DNA from: a virus
IMG/VR virus record: IMGVR_UViG_3300042306_001130
Coordinates: 1 to 48,908 of that record
Strand: one strand, 5' to 3'
DNA length: 48,908 bases
Positions 1 through 10,414 of the stretch are shown here, in pieces. How positions within the stretch are numbered: the stretch's first letter is position 1; each line of letters starts with the position of its first letter. The notes beneath the pieces are model-generated. The model was given only the letters and a program-made list of their open reading frames with translations, did not search any database and was not told the origin of the DNA. Both the position numbers and the translations under genes were made by a program.

Positions 1-1379
1 GAGGTTCTTCCGATGGGTCCGTGTGGTCCAGTATTACCGATGGGTCCGATGGGTCCCTGTGGTCCAGTATTACCAATAGGTCCGATGGGTCCCTGTGGTC
101 CGATAGGTCCAATAGGTCCGATGGGTCCTTGTGGTCCGATAGGTCCAATAGGTCCTTGATTACCAATAGGTCCGATAGGTCCCTGTGGTCCGATAGGTCC
201 AATGGGTCCGATGGGTCCCTGTGGTCCAGTATTACCGATGGGTCCAATCGGTCCGATTGGTCCAGTATTACCAATAGGTCCGATGGGTCCTTGTGGTCCG
301 ATAGGTCCAATAGGTCCTTGTGGTCCAGTATTACCAATAGGTCCGATTGGACCGATAGGTCCGATTGGACCGATAGGTCCTTGTGGTCCTGTTGGACCGA
401 TAGGTCCTTGTGGTCCTGTTGGACCTCCAGCCAAAAGATTCGTGTTTACGCCAGAAGATGCCGCAGTTATGTCAATGTATGCTCCCCGAGCAGTACCACC
501 TTGTTCGAAAAATCTTAATCTATTTTGGTATACATCAATTGTTACGCCTGTGCCAATTAAAGTAGTATTCGAAACAGCTTTAGCTAAAAGAATTTCACCA
601 CCTTCATCACCGGCAGATTGAGTTACACTGAGTAAATTTGTGCTAAGTATGCCAGTTGATTCATCCCATGTTAAACGTGAATCTGCACCAGCAACACCGG
701 CGTCATTGTAAATAATTTGCGTGTTTGATCCAGCAATTGGTCCTGTTGGTCCAGTAGGTCCAATTGGTCCGATAGGTCCAATAGGTCCTTGATTACCAAT
801 AGGTCCAATCGGTCCAATCGGTCCTTGTGGTCCTGTGTTGCCGATTGGTCCAATAGGTCCTGTTGGACCATCCAAGCCTGTGGGTCCTTGTGGTCCAGTA
901 TTACCGATGGGTCCAATCGGTCCGATTGGTCCAGTATTACCAATAGGTCCAATGGGTCCGATGGGTCCTTGTGGTCCAGTTGGACCTGGAGTCAATGAAA
1001 TGTTATTGGCGTAATCAAATGATGCTTGTGCAGTAAGATTTGCACTATTGGCTTTACTGAAAGCCGCATTAATAATTGGCGATAGTGTTTCACCGATGAT
1101 AATTTTATCGTTCGATGAATAACCAGTAAGTGTAATGCCATTGGTACTCTCGAACGATAGAATGTCTGTTGCTGATGTGGGTACTAAGAGTGTACCATTC
1201 ACATTCACCGACTCGAAAACATCCTGTAGGCGAATCGTTTTGATTTGATTCGACTCATTTTTATAATAGATAATACCATCATTGTAGTTGATGGCTAATT
1301 CACCATAATTTAAACCATTCGCAACAGGAACGTTACCCGTTTCACCTGATTTCTTAATCTGAATTACTGTATTCGACAT
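1..1379 (-). CDS. Collagen-like tail-fibre protein, C-terminus cut by window edge
   Basis: The frame starts with ATG at 1379 and stays open to the left edge (459 codons visible, no stop). The N-terminal ~110 residues ([23 protein letters not shown]) resemble the attachment end of phage fibre proteins. They are followed by a Gly-Pro-Ile/Gln/Thr collagen-like stretch (about 720-990), a roughly 95-residue globular insert (about 430-720, [12 protein letters not shown]..) and a second collagen stretch running off the edge. Collagen triplets in phage fibres form trimeric rods, so a virion fibre role is likely. The start overlaps the stop of the upstream gene (TAATG), so translation is probably coupled. 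Receptor-binding or chaperone domains, if any, lie outside the window. The antisense frames here are low-complexity shadows. Confidence 0.85.
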   Translation of the reverse strand, partial: MSNTVIQIKKSGETGNVPVANGLNYGELAINYNDGIIYYKNESNQIKTIRLQDVFESVNVNGTLLVPTSATDILSFESTNGITLTGYSSNDKIIIGETLSPIINAAFSKANSANLTAQASFDYANNISLTPGPTGPQGPIGPIGPIGNTGPIGPIGPIGNTGPQGPTGLDGPTGPIGPIGNTGPQGPIGPIGPIGNQGPIGPIGPIGPTGPTGPIAGSNTQIIYNDAGVAGADSRLTWDESTGILSTNLLSVTQSAGDEGGEILLAKAVSNTTLIGTGVTIDVYQNRLRFFEQGGTARGAYIDITAASSGVNTNLLAGGPTGPQGPIGPTGPQGPIGPIGPIGPIGPIGNTGPQGPIGPIGPQGPIGPIGNTGPIGPIGPIGNTGPQGPIGPIGPIGPQGPIGPIGNQGPIGPIGPQGPIGPIGPIGPQGPIGPIGNTGPQGPIGPIGNTGPHGPIGRT

Positions 1380-1918
1380 TAAAAGCTACCGGCGTCCTCA
1401 GTTATTATTGTTTCTTTGAATGGAATTTTTTTGCCAATTTTTTTAGACTCAATTTCATTTTTCAAATTTCGGGCTAGTTCAGTCGTCAAAGATTCAATAA
1501 TTTTTATCTTCTCATTTAATTCAAATTCAAAAGTTTTAGTCTTCTCCATTATTTGAGATTCAAGTTCATTAATTTTTATGACTAAATTCTCATTATGTTT
1601 TCTTGATTTAACTAATTCATTTTTAAAAGTATCAATGTGTTCAGCATTTTTTTTGAGTTCACTTGATTCTGAAGCGACTACATCTTTTTGTTTTCTTATT
1701 TCACCCAATTGGTGTTTGAGAGAATCAATTTCATTTTGTTTTATAGAAATTTCTTGTATGTTTTTATTTTCAAAATGTCTTAAACTTTCGGACGCAACAT
1801 GCAAATCTTCTTCTGCAATTTTTTTCTGAGTTTGCAGAACAAGATTTTTCTGTATAGATTCTGTGACTGTTGCCGATAATAATTCAATATATGCTTGAAT
1901 AAATTTTTCTTGATTCAT
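1379..1918 (-). CDS. Coiled-coil protein of unknown function (fibre region)
   Basis: This is a 179-residue protein that is almost entirely charged heptad-like sequence (E/K/L/I-rich, residues ~25-160), predicting one long coiled coil. No signal peptide, membrane segment or catalytic motif is visible. A good Shine-Dalgarno (GGAGATATAGTATG) precedes the start at 1918, and the stop overlaps the start of the next collagen fibre gene. Position inside the fibre operon suggests a structural or fibre-assembly role, such as a rod segment or trimerisation chaperone, but I do not recognise a family. Confidence 0.75.
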   Translation of the reverse strand: MNQEKFIQAYIELLSATVTESIQKNLVLQTQKKIAEEDLHVASESLRHFENKNIQEISIKQNEIDSLKHQLGEIRKQKDVVASESSELKKNAEHIDTFKNELVKSRKHNENLVIKINELESQIMEKTKTFEFELNEKIKIIESLTTELARNLKNEIESKKIGKKIPFKETIITEDAGSF

Positions 1919-1945
1919 ACTATATCTCCATCAATTATTTGGTAT

Positions 1946-3259
1946 TTAGAATGTGCCTCCATCAAGCCCACCAAATTTAACACCGTCTGTGCGGTATTGT
2001 AAAACTTGCCCTGCTGTTGGTGCGTTTGTTATTCCAAATGCATCTGTTCCATTACCAAATAATACAGCGTTTGCTGTAACTGTTTGTAGCCCAGTACCAC
2101 CAAAAGATACGGGTAATGCAAAACCTGCACCTAATATTTGTGTGTTATTAATATAAATGGATGCAAGATTACCTGTAGTTGCATTTAATGTCGTAACATT
2201 AATTGAAGCAGCAGTTAATAGATTAACAATGTTGGCTGATCCAGTATTCAGTGTGGTATTAGCGGTGATAGTTCCAGACAATAAACTTGTGTTTGCTACA
2301 ACTGTATCAATTCTAGCAGAGTTGGCATCCAGAAGACCAATGACATTGGCGGAGCCAGCATTCAATTGAGTATTGGCCGTGATAGTACCACCTAGCAAAC
2401 TGGTATTAGCAATGATTGTACCAATTCTAGCAGAGCCGGCATCCAGAAGACCAATGACATTGGCGGAGCCAGCATTCAATTGAGTGTTTACGGTAGCAAC
2501 GTTGAATATTGTTGTTCCGCCAATTGATTGACCGCCACCCGTATCAACAATATCATAGTTTGTGCCAATAGCTTTATCAATTTGCCAATTATCAGTTGCT
2601 TCGTTCCAGATGATTGCTGCATTGTCGGCTGCACCACGGTTAACTGTGATGTATGCATTGATGAGTGGATAGCCAGCGGCGTTTGCATTCAATACAATAT
2701 CATTATTAGACACTAACAACGATTGTACGTTAGTATAAGATGTTGTACCTTTAACTAATAAGTTACCAGTAACAGTTACGTCTTGTACAAAAGATGCTGT
2801 ATTTTGCGTAAATGTTGCAACTGTTGCATTATTTGCAACAATAATAACTTGTCCACCACCAACAGTGTTTGATGCATGTACATTAGAATAACCGGATGTG
2901 CCTATGTCTCCTGCATATATTGTGTTTGATGATACTGCATTTATTCTGGTATCTAAGTAACTCTTATTGACAGCATCTGTAGATTGTGAAGCGTCATCGG
3001 CAATCGACACCATCTTGAACGCAACATTACCTGCTGTGTCACGGCGAACAATTGTATTGCCTGTGTTCGAAGAGGTGGCATTATCAAGTAGATTGACATA
3101 GTATTTACCACCAATTGTAATTACAGTGTTATTTGTATTACCTACAAATAATTTGTCTGATACGTATGAGTATGCTTGTTCACCTGGATTTAATGTGTTA
3201 GGTAAAGAAGTTACGTCTGAACGTAAAATTTGAATGATTGTGTTTGTTGCGCCTGCCAT
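1946..3259 (-). CDS. Repetitive virion fibre/structural protein
   Basis: This 437-residue protein has an N-terminus (TNTIIQILRSDVTSLPNTLNPGEQAYSY) that matches in style the attachment end of the collagen fibre at the left edge. The middle part (~residues 190-240) is a globular segment with NDNWQIDKAIGTNYDIVDTG. From ~240 to 370 come repeats of the type [24 protein letters not shown], the same repeat family that fills part of the 2083-residue fibre downstream. The C-terminus ends GLDGGTF, like the small neighbouring protein that ends RLNGGTF. It overlaps the 91-residue gene by one base (TAATG). A role as an accessory fibre or baseplate-decorating protein is inferred from repeats and context only. 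Confidence 0.75.
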   Translation of the reverse strand: MAGATNTIIQILRSDVTSLPNTLNPGEQAYSYVSDKLFVGNTNNTVITIGGKYYVNLLDNATSSNTGNTIVRRDTAGNVAFKMVSIADDASQSTDAVNKSYLDTRINAVSSNTIYAGDIGTSGYSNVHASNTVGGGQVIIVANNATVATFTQNTASFVQDVTVTGNLLVKGTTSYTNVQSLLVSNNDIVLNANAAGYPLINAYITVNRGAADNAAIIWNEATDNWQIDKAIGTNYDIVDTGGGQSIGGTTIFNVATVNTQLNAGSANVIGLLDAGSARIGTIIANTSLLGGTITANTQLNAGSANVIGLLDANSARIDTVVANTSLLSGTITANTTLNTGSANIVNLLTAASINVTTLNATTGNLASIYINNTQILGAGFALPVSFGGTGLQTVTANAVLFGNGTDAFGITNAPTAGQVLQYRTDGVKFGGLDGGTF

Positions 3260-3534
3260 TAGAATGTGCCTCCGTTTAAGCGTGGTATATTTTGAACCAC
3301 GAATTTTTGTATTGTGCTGTCATATGTCAAAACCGAATTATTATTTGCCGAGTTCAAAATCTCAACATCGATTGCATCTGCTATAATAACATCAGTTGGG
3401 TTTGGTAAATAATTAAAAGATTTTACTCTTTGTGTATTTCCGGGATTAACTGAAACTTTTACTCCACCCGTAGAAACATTGGCCGTAGGAAAGGGGCTTG
3501 TTAGTACCTTTATTTTACTTATAACCTGAGACAT
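3259..3534 (-). CDS. Small virion-associated protein, unknown
   Basis: A 91-residue protein tightly packed between two structural genes, with one-base overlaps at both ends. Sequence ends ..VLTYDSTIQKFVVQNIPRLNGGTF; the motif 'V L x Y D S x x x K F V' is common at the end of short phage fibre or adaptor proteins, and the GGTF tail recurs in the next gene. No enzymatic motif is seen. Probably a fibre-associated structural protein. Confidence 0.65.
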   Translation of the reverse strand: MSQVISKIKVLTSPFPTANVSTGGVKVSVNPGNTQRVKSFNYLPNPTDVIIADAIDVEILNSANNNSVLTYDSTIQKFVVQNIPRLNGGTF

Positions 3535-3887
3535 TATAACATTCCAGTTGTCTTAGTTACCTGCGGAGATACATTTACGATACCCTCTAACACACGAACC
3601 CTTGTTTGATTATTAGTTACATAAACATCATACACGTATCTTCCGGGATAAACGTTTGCTGTGTTTGCAGAATCTAGTGATATGGTTATAATACCGAGTG
3701 CTGAGTTTGCCCCTGTTGATACTGAGAATGTTGCGGCCGCATTTGATGAGTAATATGATTTACGCATCTGTGACGTAGCAGTATATGTAGCAAGGTTGAA
3801 CGACACTCCGGCAACATCATCCAATTCAATGGATGCGTTGAATGATGAGCCTTGCTCTAAGAATAGTTCTGAATAACCCGCAGGCAT
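3534..3887 (-). CDS. Conserved T4-like virion structural protein (beta-rich)
   Basis: A 117-residue protein beginning MPAGYSELFLEQGSSF, followed by TATSQMRKSYYSS and PGRYVYDVYVTNNQTRVRVLEGIVNVSPQVT. This arrangement recurs in structural proteins of environmental T4-like phages near fibre genes (family recollection, not searched). It is predicted all-beta. SD AAGGAACAACAACATG supports the start at 3887. An AATAAATA motif lies 25 bases upstream and could be a late-promoter -10. Exact role unknown; probably baseplate or fibre decoration. Confidence 0.75.
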   Translation of the reverse strand: MPAGYSELFLEQGSSFNASIELDDVAGVSFNLATYTATSQMRKSYYSSNAAATFSVSTGANSALGIITISLDSANTANVYPGRYVYDVYVTNNQTRVRVLEGIVNVSPQVTKTTGML

Positions 3888-3911
3888 GTTGTTGTTCCTT
3901 TTAATATGGTA

Positions 3912-3919
3912 TATTTATT
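3912..3919 (-). promoter_or_regulatory. Candidate late promoter (AATAAATA)
   Basis: Minus-strand AATAAATA differs by one base from the T4 late -10 TATAAATA. It lies 25 bases before the ATG at 3887, with the SD in between. The presence of gp33 elsewhere in the window supports T4-style late transcription. A chance match in AT-rich sequence is possible. Confidence 0.35.
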
Positions 3920-3941
3920 GTCTTCTAGAATTCAAAAAACC

Positions 3942-6900
3942 TTAGGTTATTTTTTTCTTCAATTCTTCGATTTCATTTGACAGTTCGTTGACCAATACTT
4001 TCAGGGCGGTGAGTTCATCGACTTCTGCTGATAGTTCTTTTATCGCATTCACGAGAATAGGTATCATATAATCATTAGTGATCTGTAATTTATCAACATT
4101 TTCTGTCGAAACAATAACGTTGTGATCACCTTCAGCTTCAAGAATTTCTTGAGCAGAGAAACCGTAACGTGTTTTTCCTTCAGCATCTGTTAAACAACCA
4201 GTGGTTCGATCTTTAAATGCGAACTCGATTGGATTGATTTTCTGGAAGAAGCCACGCCCATGTGGTACAGGTCTGAATACACACTTATCACGAATATCAG
4301 AAACTACGGTCCATGCAATTTGTATTTGGGCGCAAGTATGGGCAGAATTGCCCATAATAATACGGTTAGATTCTGTCGTAATGTTGGCAAGACCAGCGGC
4401 GCCTACACCAGAAACGCATCCAAATAATAAGTTGTTGGAGCCAGTAGTGTTGCAACGCCCGGCATATTGACCAATGAAGTTGTTATCGGCGCCTGTGGTG
4501 TTACAGCAACCAGCACCATAACCAATGAAGGTGTTGTGGCAGCCAGTGGTGTTGTTACGACCAGCATAGTAACCAAAGAAGTTGTTGTAGCGGCCAGTGG
4601 TGTTTAAGCGACCAGCACTTTGGCCAAAAAAGTTGTTGTTACTACCAGTGGTGTTATTGAGACCAGCATTGACACCAAAGAAGTTGTTGTAGCTGCCGGT
4701 TGTGTTGCAGCGACCAGCTTGGCCAAAGAAGTTGTTATGTGCGCCAGTGGTGTTGTAACGTCCAGCATCATAACCAATAAAGTTGTTGTTACTACCAGTG
4801 GTGTTGTTGCGGCCGGCACAGCAACCAAAGAAGTTGTTGTAGCTGCCGGTGGTGTTGAAGCGACCAGCTTCTCCAAAGAAGTTGTTGTGACTGCCGGTGG
4901 TGTTGCAGAGACCAGCACTCCGACCAATGAAGTTGTTGTTGCTGCCAGTGGTGTTGGTGAAACCAGCACAGAAACCAGCAAAGAAGTTATGTTCGCCAGT
5001 GGTATTGTATAGACCAGCACGGTAACCAATAAACGTGTTGTGGCAAGCAGTGGTATTTTTGCAACCAGCACAGAAACCAAAAAAGTTGTTGAAGCTGCCA
5101 GTGGTGTTGCAGTAACCAGCATCGTTACCAATGAAAATATTGCTGCAACCGGTGGTGTTGAAGCGACCAGCATATGAACCAAAAAAGTTGTTGTTACTAC
5201 CAGTGGTGTTGTTGCGGCCGGCACAACGACCAAAGAAGTTGTTCAAGCTGCCGGTGGTGTTACTTGCACCAGCACAGATACCAAAGAAGTTGTTGTAGCA
5301 GCCAGTGGTGTTACTGCGACCAGCACAATTACCAGCAAAGTTGTTGTGGTTGCCCCCTGTGTTGAAGCGACCAGCATCTTGACCAATGAAGGTGTTGTGG
5401 GAGCCAGTGGTGTTGCAGAGACCAGCATCTTGACCAAAGAAGTTGTTGTTGCTGCCGGTTGTGTTGTATTGACCAGCATAACGACCAAAGAAGTTGTTGC
5501 TGACGCCCCCGGTGTTGCGGAGACCAGCATACCTGCCAATAAAGTTGTTGCTGACGCCAGTGGTGTTGCATTGACCAGCACCTTGACCAATGAAGGTGTT
5601 GTGGGAGCCAGTGGTGTTGTTGCGGCCGGCACAGCGACCAATGAAGGTGTTGTAGCTACCGGTGGTGTTGCTGAAACCAGCACATTGACCAGCAAAGAAG
5701 TTGTCTCTGCCAGTGGTGTTGCAGAGACCAGCAGAGTTACCAAAGAAGGTGTTGTAGTTACCGGTGGTGTTGAAGAAACCAGCACAGCGACCAATGAAGT
5801 TGTTACTGTCGCCGCCAGTGGTGTTGCAGCGGCCAGCACAGAATCCAGCAAAGAAGTTGTTGGTACCTCCACCGCCTGTGCCACTTATACAACTTACAAT
5901 GTTTGTTGTATTACATACGTTGAAACTTGTGGTACCTTGTGCACCTATGGGTCCGATAGGTCCTTGTGGTCCAATAGGTCCGATTGGTCCAATAGGTCCA
6001 ATAGGTCCGATGGGTCCGATAGGTCCCTGTGGTCCAATATTACCAATAGGTCCAATAGGTCCCTGTGGTCCAGTATTACCAATGGGTCCGATAGGTCCTT
6101 GTGGTCCAATAGGTCCAATAGGTCCAATAGGTCCAATAGGTCCTTGTGGTCCAATAGGTCCAATAGGTCCAATAGGTCCCTGTGGTCCGATAGGCCCGAT
6201 TGGTCCAATAGGTCCCTGTGGTCCAATAGGTCCGATTGGTCCGATGGGTCCCTGTGGTCCAGTATTACCAATGGGTCCGATAGGTCCTTGTGGTCCGATA
6301 GGCCCGATTGGTCCAATAGGTCCTTGTGGTCCAATAGGTCCGATTGGTCCAATAGGTCCTTGTGGTCCGATGGGTCCGATTGGTCCGATGGGTCCCTGTG
6401 GTCCAGTATTACCAATGGGTCCAATAGGTCCTTGTGGTCCGATAGGTCCGATTGGTCCAATAGGTCCTTGTGGTCCAATAGGTCCTTGTGGTCCAATAGG
6501 TCCGATTGGTCCAATAGGTCCGATTGGTCCAATAGGTCCGATTGGTCCAATAGGTCCTTGTGGTCCAATGTTACCTGCTCTAGTGAATTGCACCATCACT
6601 AAATCATTGTCAGTGAATGTGCCCACACCAGAAACGTATGTGAGAACAACTGTTCTGAAGCCTGTTGAATCTGTTACTGTACCTATAGCAAATACTGCAT
6701 ATTTCGATGTTGGTGAACCAAACACAGAAAGTCTGATGTAACCTTTGATTGCACTGTTTGATTGACCCCATTCTGTAAGTATGGTAGAAATATCATTACC
6801 ATATGTGTCAAGGTTATCAAAGTAACCAGCGGTTGCAGAAGAAATTGTAGCATTGTTCAGTCGGAAGAAACCTGCACCAGGGTCTGCGGCTGTAATTGTT

Positions 6901-9900
6901 GTTGAATACTGTTGTGCAACACCAAGAACTGCACCGGAGTTAACAACGTTGGAAGAAATTCTTGAATTTACATCCAACCTCATCTGATTGATTCTGTTTG
7001 CTGTAGCGGCTTGTGTTGTACTTGTGCTTGTATCAGTGTCGTTCAACTGAACAATACCAGCATTGTTTACGTTAGCTGTATACTTTTCAGTAACGATTGT
7101 ATTAAATGTGTTAGGGTTAGCACCAGAAATCTCACGTATTTTCCACATGCTATCAGCATTATCAAATCTAATATAAGCATTTGGTGAGAAAGCTGGACCA
7201 ATTGTACTTGTTCCAAGATTTGTTGTAAGTGTTCCCGCTGAAACATTAACAGTAACAACAAAAGTAAATGAAGTCGAGTTTACATTTGTTACAGTCCAAG
7301 TACCATTCAATTTAGTTTGTTGTGTACCTGTTGCACCTGCAACTGTTATGGATTGTCCAGTGGCTACTGTAACTGCACCGGCATGGTTACATGTTACAGT
7401 TGTAGTTCCATCACCAACAAAGTTTGTTGGTGTTATACCAGAAGTTGTCGATAACTGTCGTTGTACACCGAATTGTGCGGTTTGTGATGCTGTGATTGGT
7501 GTTGCACCGTACAAGTCAAACTCTGCGGAGTTATAAACTGTGCCACCATCGATAACAAAGTTACCTTTAACAGTTAAATCTTTACCAGCAATAATTGAGT
7601 TGTTTGCAAAGATGTTATTTACGTTGATATTTGCAGTGTAAATGTCTGTATTAGCAGTCAAGAACTTTACGTTAATGTTATCAACAACAGAAATATATTG
7701 TACGTTTGCAGATTGTAGGTTAGCTATACCATTGGATGTTAATCTGTTCGTATATACATGTGTGACTGCTGAAATTGAACCAGCGTTCATAGTGTTTGCG
7801 TTAGCAATACCAACAATATTAGCCGAAGCGGCATTGATAGCGTTAATAATGTTTGCTGAACCACCAGAGAGTGTGGTGTTAGCCGTGATTGTACCACCGA
7901 CTAAGGATGTGTTGGCAATTATCGTAGCAATTCTAGCGGAGCCGGCATCTAATAAACCAACTACGTTAGCTGAACCAACATTCAATTGGGTATTAGCCGT
8001 GATTGTACCACCGACTAAGGATGTGTTGGCAATTATCGTAGCAATTCTAGCGGAGCCGGCATCCAGTAGGCCAACAATGTTAGCCGAATCGGCATTTAGT
8101 TGTGTGTTAGCAGTGATTGTACCACCAATAACTGTTGTCACCGCAGACAATGTGCCAGTGTTCATAGTGTTTGCGTTAGCAATACCAACAATGTTAGCAG
8201 AACCACCAGATAGTATAGTGTTAGCCGTGATTGTACCACCAATTAATCCAGTGTTAGCAACAATATTTCCACCTTGAATTCTGGTGGAGAATGATTCTGT
8301 TGTTGTTACATATGAATTTGAATTCAATGACATTACATACGCAGTACTGGATGTATATAATGATGCTGTGTTCACCATTGTGTTGGCGGAAACGGAATCT
8401 ACATTCAATTGACCAGCCAAAACTGCCGATCCAGCAACGTTCAAAGTTCCAAGTGATGTGATGGAACTATTGGCGGCCAATGTTGTTGAATCTACGGTAT
8501 TAGCATAGAGAATGCCAGTGTTAACGTATGAGTTAGCAGTAATACCTTTAATGTTTGCCGTATCCGCATAAACAATTCTAGTGTTAACAAAAACGTTAGC
8601 CGATAAACTATCAACGTTAGCCGTCAATGAATATACATTAGATGTGGTAACGTATGAATTCGAATTCAACGACATTACATATGCATTGCTAGATGTATAG
8701 AGTGAAGCTGTATTGACAAAAGAATTGGCACTCAAGAAATTTGTATTAACACCAGTATTAGCAACCAGAGCAGCAGTTATAATGGTACTATTAGCCACTA
8801 AACCAGCGGTCACAATGGTACTATTAGCCACTAAACCAGCGGTCACAATGGTACTATTAGCCACTAAACCAGCGGTCACAACGCCCGTGTTGGCAACAAC
8901 GGCAGTTGTTATAACTCCAGTATTAGCAACAATATTACCAGCCTGTAATCTGGTTGTAAATGTTTCTGTTGTGGTAACATAACTGTTGGAGTTTAACGAC
9001 ATTGCATATGCATTGCTAGACGTATATAATGTGGCCGTGTTAACAAAAACGTTAGCTGACACACTATTAACGTTGGCTGTTAATGAATATACATTGGATG
9101 TGGTAACATAGCTATTAGAATTCAATGACATTACATACGCATTACTGGATGTATATAATGATGCTGTGTTAACAAATGAATTAGCACTTAAGAAGTTTGT
9201 GTTGACCGTATTATTGGCAACTAAACCGGCTGTTACCACGGTGTTATTGGCAACTAAACCGGCTGTTACCACGGTGTTATTGGCAACTAAACCGGCTGTT
9301 ACCACGGTGTTATTGGCAACAAGACCAGCAGTTGTAATACCAGTGTTGGCAACCATGTTACCAACTTGAAGCCTTGTAGTGAATGCCTCCGTTGTTGTAA
9401 CATAGCTATTAGAATTCAATGACATTACATATGCATTGCTAGACGTATATAACGTGGCGGTGTTAACAAAAACGTTAGCCGATAAACTATCAACGTTAGC
9501 CGTCAATGAATATACATTAGATGTGGTAACGTATGAATTCGAATTCAACGACATTACATACGCATTACTGGATGTATATAATGATGCTGTGTTAACAGAT
9601 ACGTTAGCTGAAATTGTTCTTGCGTTAACTGCACCAGCAACGTTTGCCCAACCAGCATTAATTTCTAAGTTTGCAGTTAAGTTTTGTGTATAAGCTGTTG
9701 ATGTATAAAGTGTTGCGGATTGTACCCAAGTATTTGAAATAATGTTGGCAACTCTTGTATTACCACCAACAACTAAATTGTTTGCAAGTGTTGTGTTACC
9801 ATTAAGGATAGTATTATTTGCAACATAAAGGCTAGGACCACCTGCATTATTCAAGCCCGTCCCTAGAACCTGTAAGTTTGCGATGTTAGCCACACCTGCA

Positions 9901-10193
9901 ACGTTAAGTCCAAGACCTATTGTGTTCGCCGCAAATATTGTGCCCTGAGAAACTGTTAAGTTATTCTGAATTGTCGCAGAAGAACCGGTGCCAGTAACTT
10001 GAAAAGAACCTTGAACAATTGCATCATTTGCAACTTGTAAACCAGTTCCGGCGGAATTGATAATAAAAGTACCGGTATTTTTGGTATAATTGTTCGCACC
10101 AATATCATTGGTTTCCGCCAACACTTTATTGGTTGTAGTTACCCAATCACCAAACGTGTTGGCATAACTTAGAGGTGTAATTTGATTAGCCAT
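3942..10193 (-). CDS. Composite long tail fibre with collagen, beta-roll and S74 chaperone
   Basis: A 2083-residue protein. Residues ~1-860 are repeats rich in [30 protein letters not shown] and [11 protein letters not shown]. Residues ~860-1200 are globular. Residues ~1206-1417 are collagen-like GPI/GPQ triplets. Residues ~1438-1920 are about 25 units of a ~20-residue NTTGxxNNFFGxxAG repeat like the beta-roll of YadA-type adhesins. The last ~118 residues are an S74 intramolecular chaperone: SDIRDK at 1965-1970 is the expected self-cleavage point, with Ser2013 in GFSAQE and Lys2035 as candidate dyad, followed by a C-terminal coiled coil. Such domains trimerise the fibre and then cut themselves off. 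This is the probable host-recognition fibre. The beta-roll is unusually Cys-rich. The start overlaps the preceding small gene. Confidence 0.9.
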   Translation of the reverse strand: MANQITPLSYANTFGDWVTTTNKVLAETNDIGANNYTKNTGTFIINSAGTGLQVANDAIVQGSFQVTGTGSSATIQNNLTVSQGTIFAANTIGLGLNVAGVANIANLQVLGTGLNNAGGPSLYVANNTILNGNTTLANNLVVGGNTRVANIISNTWVQSATLYTSTAYTQNLTANLEINAGWANVAGAVNARTISANVSVNTASLYTSSNAYVMSLNSNSYVTTSNVYSLTANVDSLSANVFVNTATLYTSSNAYVMSLNSNSYVTTTEAFTTRLQVGNMVANTGITTAGLVANNTVVTAGLVANNTVVTAGLVANNTVVTAGLVANNTVNTNFLSANSFVNTASLYTSSNAYVMSLNSNSYVTTSNVYSLTANVNSVSANVFVNTATLYTSSNAYAMSLNSNSYVTTTETFTTRLQAGNIVANTGVITTAVVANTGVVTAGLVANSTIVTAGLVANSTIVTAGLVANSTIITAALVANTGVNTNFLSANSFVNTASLYTSSNAYVMSLNSNSYVTTSNVYSLTANVDSLSANVFVNTRIVYADTANIKGITANSYVNTGILYANTVDSTTLAANSSITSLGTLNVAGSAVLAGQLNVDSVSANTMVNTASLYTSSTAYVMSLNSNSYVTTTESFSTRIQGGNIVANTGLIGGTITANTILSGGSANIVGIANANTMNTGTLSAVTTVIGGTITANTQLNADSANIVGLLDAGSARIATIIANTSLVGGTITANTQLNVGSANVVGLLDAGSARIATIIANTSLVGGTITANTTLSGGSANIINAINAASANIVGIANANTMNAGSISAVTHVYTNRLTSNGIANLQSANVQYISVVDNINVKFLTANTDIYTANINVNNIFANNSIIAGKDLTVKGNFVIDGGTVYNSAEFDLYGATPITASQTAQFGVQRQLSTTSGITPTNFVGDGTTTVTCNHAGAVTVATGQSITVAGATGTQQTKLNGTWTVTNVNSTSFTFVVTVNVSAGTLTTNLGTSTIGPAFSPNAYIRFDNADSMWKIREISGANPNTFNTIVTEKYTANVNNAGIVQLNDTDTSTSTTQAATANRINQMRLDVNSRISSNVVNSGAVLGVAQQYSTTITAADPGAGFFRLNNATISSATAGYFDNLDTYGNDISTILTEWGQSNSAIKGYIRLSVFGSPTSKYAVFAIGTVTDSTGFRTVVLTYVSGVGTFTDNDLVMVQFTRAGNIGPQGPIGPIGPIGPIGPIGPIGPIGPQGPIGPQGPIGPIGPIGPQGPIGPIGNTGPQGPIGPIGPIGPQGPIGPIGPIGPQGPIGPIGPIGPQGPIGPIGNTGPQGPIGPIGPIGPQGPIGPIGPIGPQGPIGPIGPIGPQGPIGPIGPIGPIGPQGPIGPIGNTGPQGPIGPIGNIGPQGPIGPIGPIGPIGPIGPIGPQGPIGPIGAQGTTSFNVCNTTNIVSCISGTGGGGTNNFFAGFCAGRCNTTGGDSNNFIGRCAGFFNTTGNYNTFFGNSAGLCNTTGRDNFFAGQCAGFSNTTGSYNTFIGRCAGRNNTTGSHNTFIGQGAGQCNTTGVSNNFIGRYAGLRNTGGVSNNFFGRYAGQYNTTGSNNNFFGQDAGLCNTTGSHNTFIGQDAGRFNTGGNHNNFAGNCAGRSNTTGCYNNFFGICAGASNTTGSLNNFFGRCAGRNNTTGSNNNFFGSYAGRFNTTGCSNIFIGNDAGYCNTTGSFNNFFGFCAGCKNTTACHNTFIGYRAGLYNTTGEHNFFAGFCAGFTNTTGSNNNFIGRSAGLCNTTGSHNNFFGEAGRFNTTGSYNNFFGCCAGRNNTTGSNNNFIGYDAGRYNTTGAHNNFFGQAGRCNTTGSYNNFFGVNAGLNNTTGSNNNFFGQSAGRLNTTGRYNNFFGYYAGRNNTTGCHNTFIGYGAGCCNTTGADNNFIGQYAGRCNTTGSNNLLFGCVSGVGAAGLANITTESNRIIMGNSAHTCAQIQIAWTVVSDIRDKCVFRPVPHGRGFFQKINPIEFAFKDRTTGCLTDAEGKTRYGFSAQEILEAEGDHNVIVSTENVDKLQITNDYMIPILVNAIKELSAEVDELTALKVLVNELSNEIEELKKKIT
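4299..4301 (-). other. Predicted S74 auto-cleavage site of the large fibre
   Basis: Codon for Ser1965 of the fibre. In endosialidase-type intramolecular chaperones cleavage falls between Ser and Asp at the start of an SDxRxK motif, and here the motif reads SDIRDK. Release of the 118-residue C-terminal domain is inferred. Confidence 0.6.
5944..6577 (-). repeat. 9-bp-period collagen-coding repeat array
   Basis: About 70 consecutive in-frame 9-bp units (GGN CCN ATN or CAA) encode Gly-Pro-Ile/Gln, with interspersed Gly-Asn-Thr units every few triplets. The DNA is near-identical from unit to unit, so in-frame gain or loss of units by recombination is possible. Confidence 0.85.
8781..8879 (-). repeat. 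33-bp tandem repeat, three copies
   Basis: Three consecutive near-identical 33-bp units starting at 8781, 8814 and 8847 encode an 11-residue fibre repeat ([11 protein letters not shown] type). Confidence 0.85.
9211..9309 (-). repeat. 33-bp tandem repeat, three copies plus partial
   Basis: Units start at 9211, 9244, 9277 and (partial) 9310, and encode [11 protein letters not shown]. This is the same protein repeat as the array at 8781 but a distinct DNA version, so the two arrays were amplified separately. Confidence 0.85.
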
Positions 10194-10413
10194 TGCTGCC
10201 TTTGCCTATTAATTGCTTCAGTAGTTCTTTGATATCATTTACGTCAGATTTCACTGACGCAATCTCAGTCTTTATGTTATTTATTTCTTCTTTTTGCAAG
10301 GTCATCATTCTAACTTTAGAATAATATTCATCTCTAGCGGCACTGTCTTTGTTCAACAGCGCCATAGATTTAGTGTCACGTACAAATTTAGATTCTCTTA
10401 CGTCAACTAACAT
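10186..10413 (-). CDS. Small coiled-coil protein between DUF4815 and fibre genes
   Basis: A 75-residue protein with an N-terminal segment [27 protein letters not shown] and a C-terminal helical segment [29 protein letters not shown]. Similar short proteins occur beside the DUF4815 protein in T4-like environmental phages (recollection). It overlaps the fibre start by 8 bases and follows the upstream stop by 1 base. Probably a structural or assembly adaptor. Confidence 0.75.
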   Translation of the reverse strand: MLVDVRESKFVRDTKSMALLNKDSAARDEYYSKVRMMTLQKEEINNIKTEIASVKSDVNDIKELLKQLIGKGSNG

Positions 10414-10414
10414 A

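Noticed and set aside
202-621. Plus-strand frame reading GPIGPIGP
   Set aside because: GGTCC units are nearly palindromic in coding sense, so the complement also reads as collagen. The minus-strand gene has the proper start, insert domain and operon context.
5944-6577. CRISPR-like periodic repeat
   Set aside because: The period is 9 bp with no unique spacers, and it encodes collagen triplets.
5346-6602. Long plus-strand open frame opposite the fibre collagen and NTTG region
   Set aside because: It is a low-complexity shadow of the repeats ([11 protein letters not shown] type), with no SD. The minus-strand frame carries recognisable domains.
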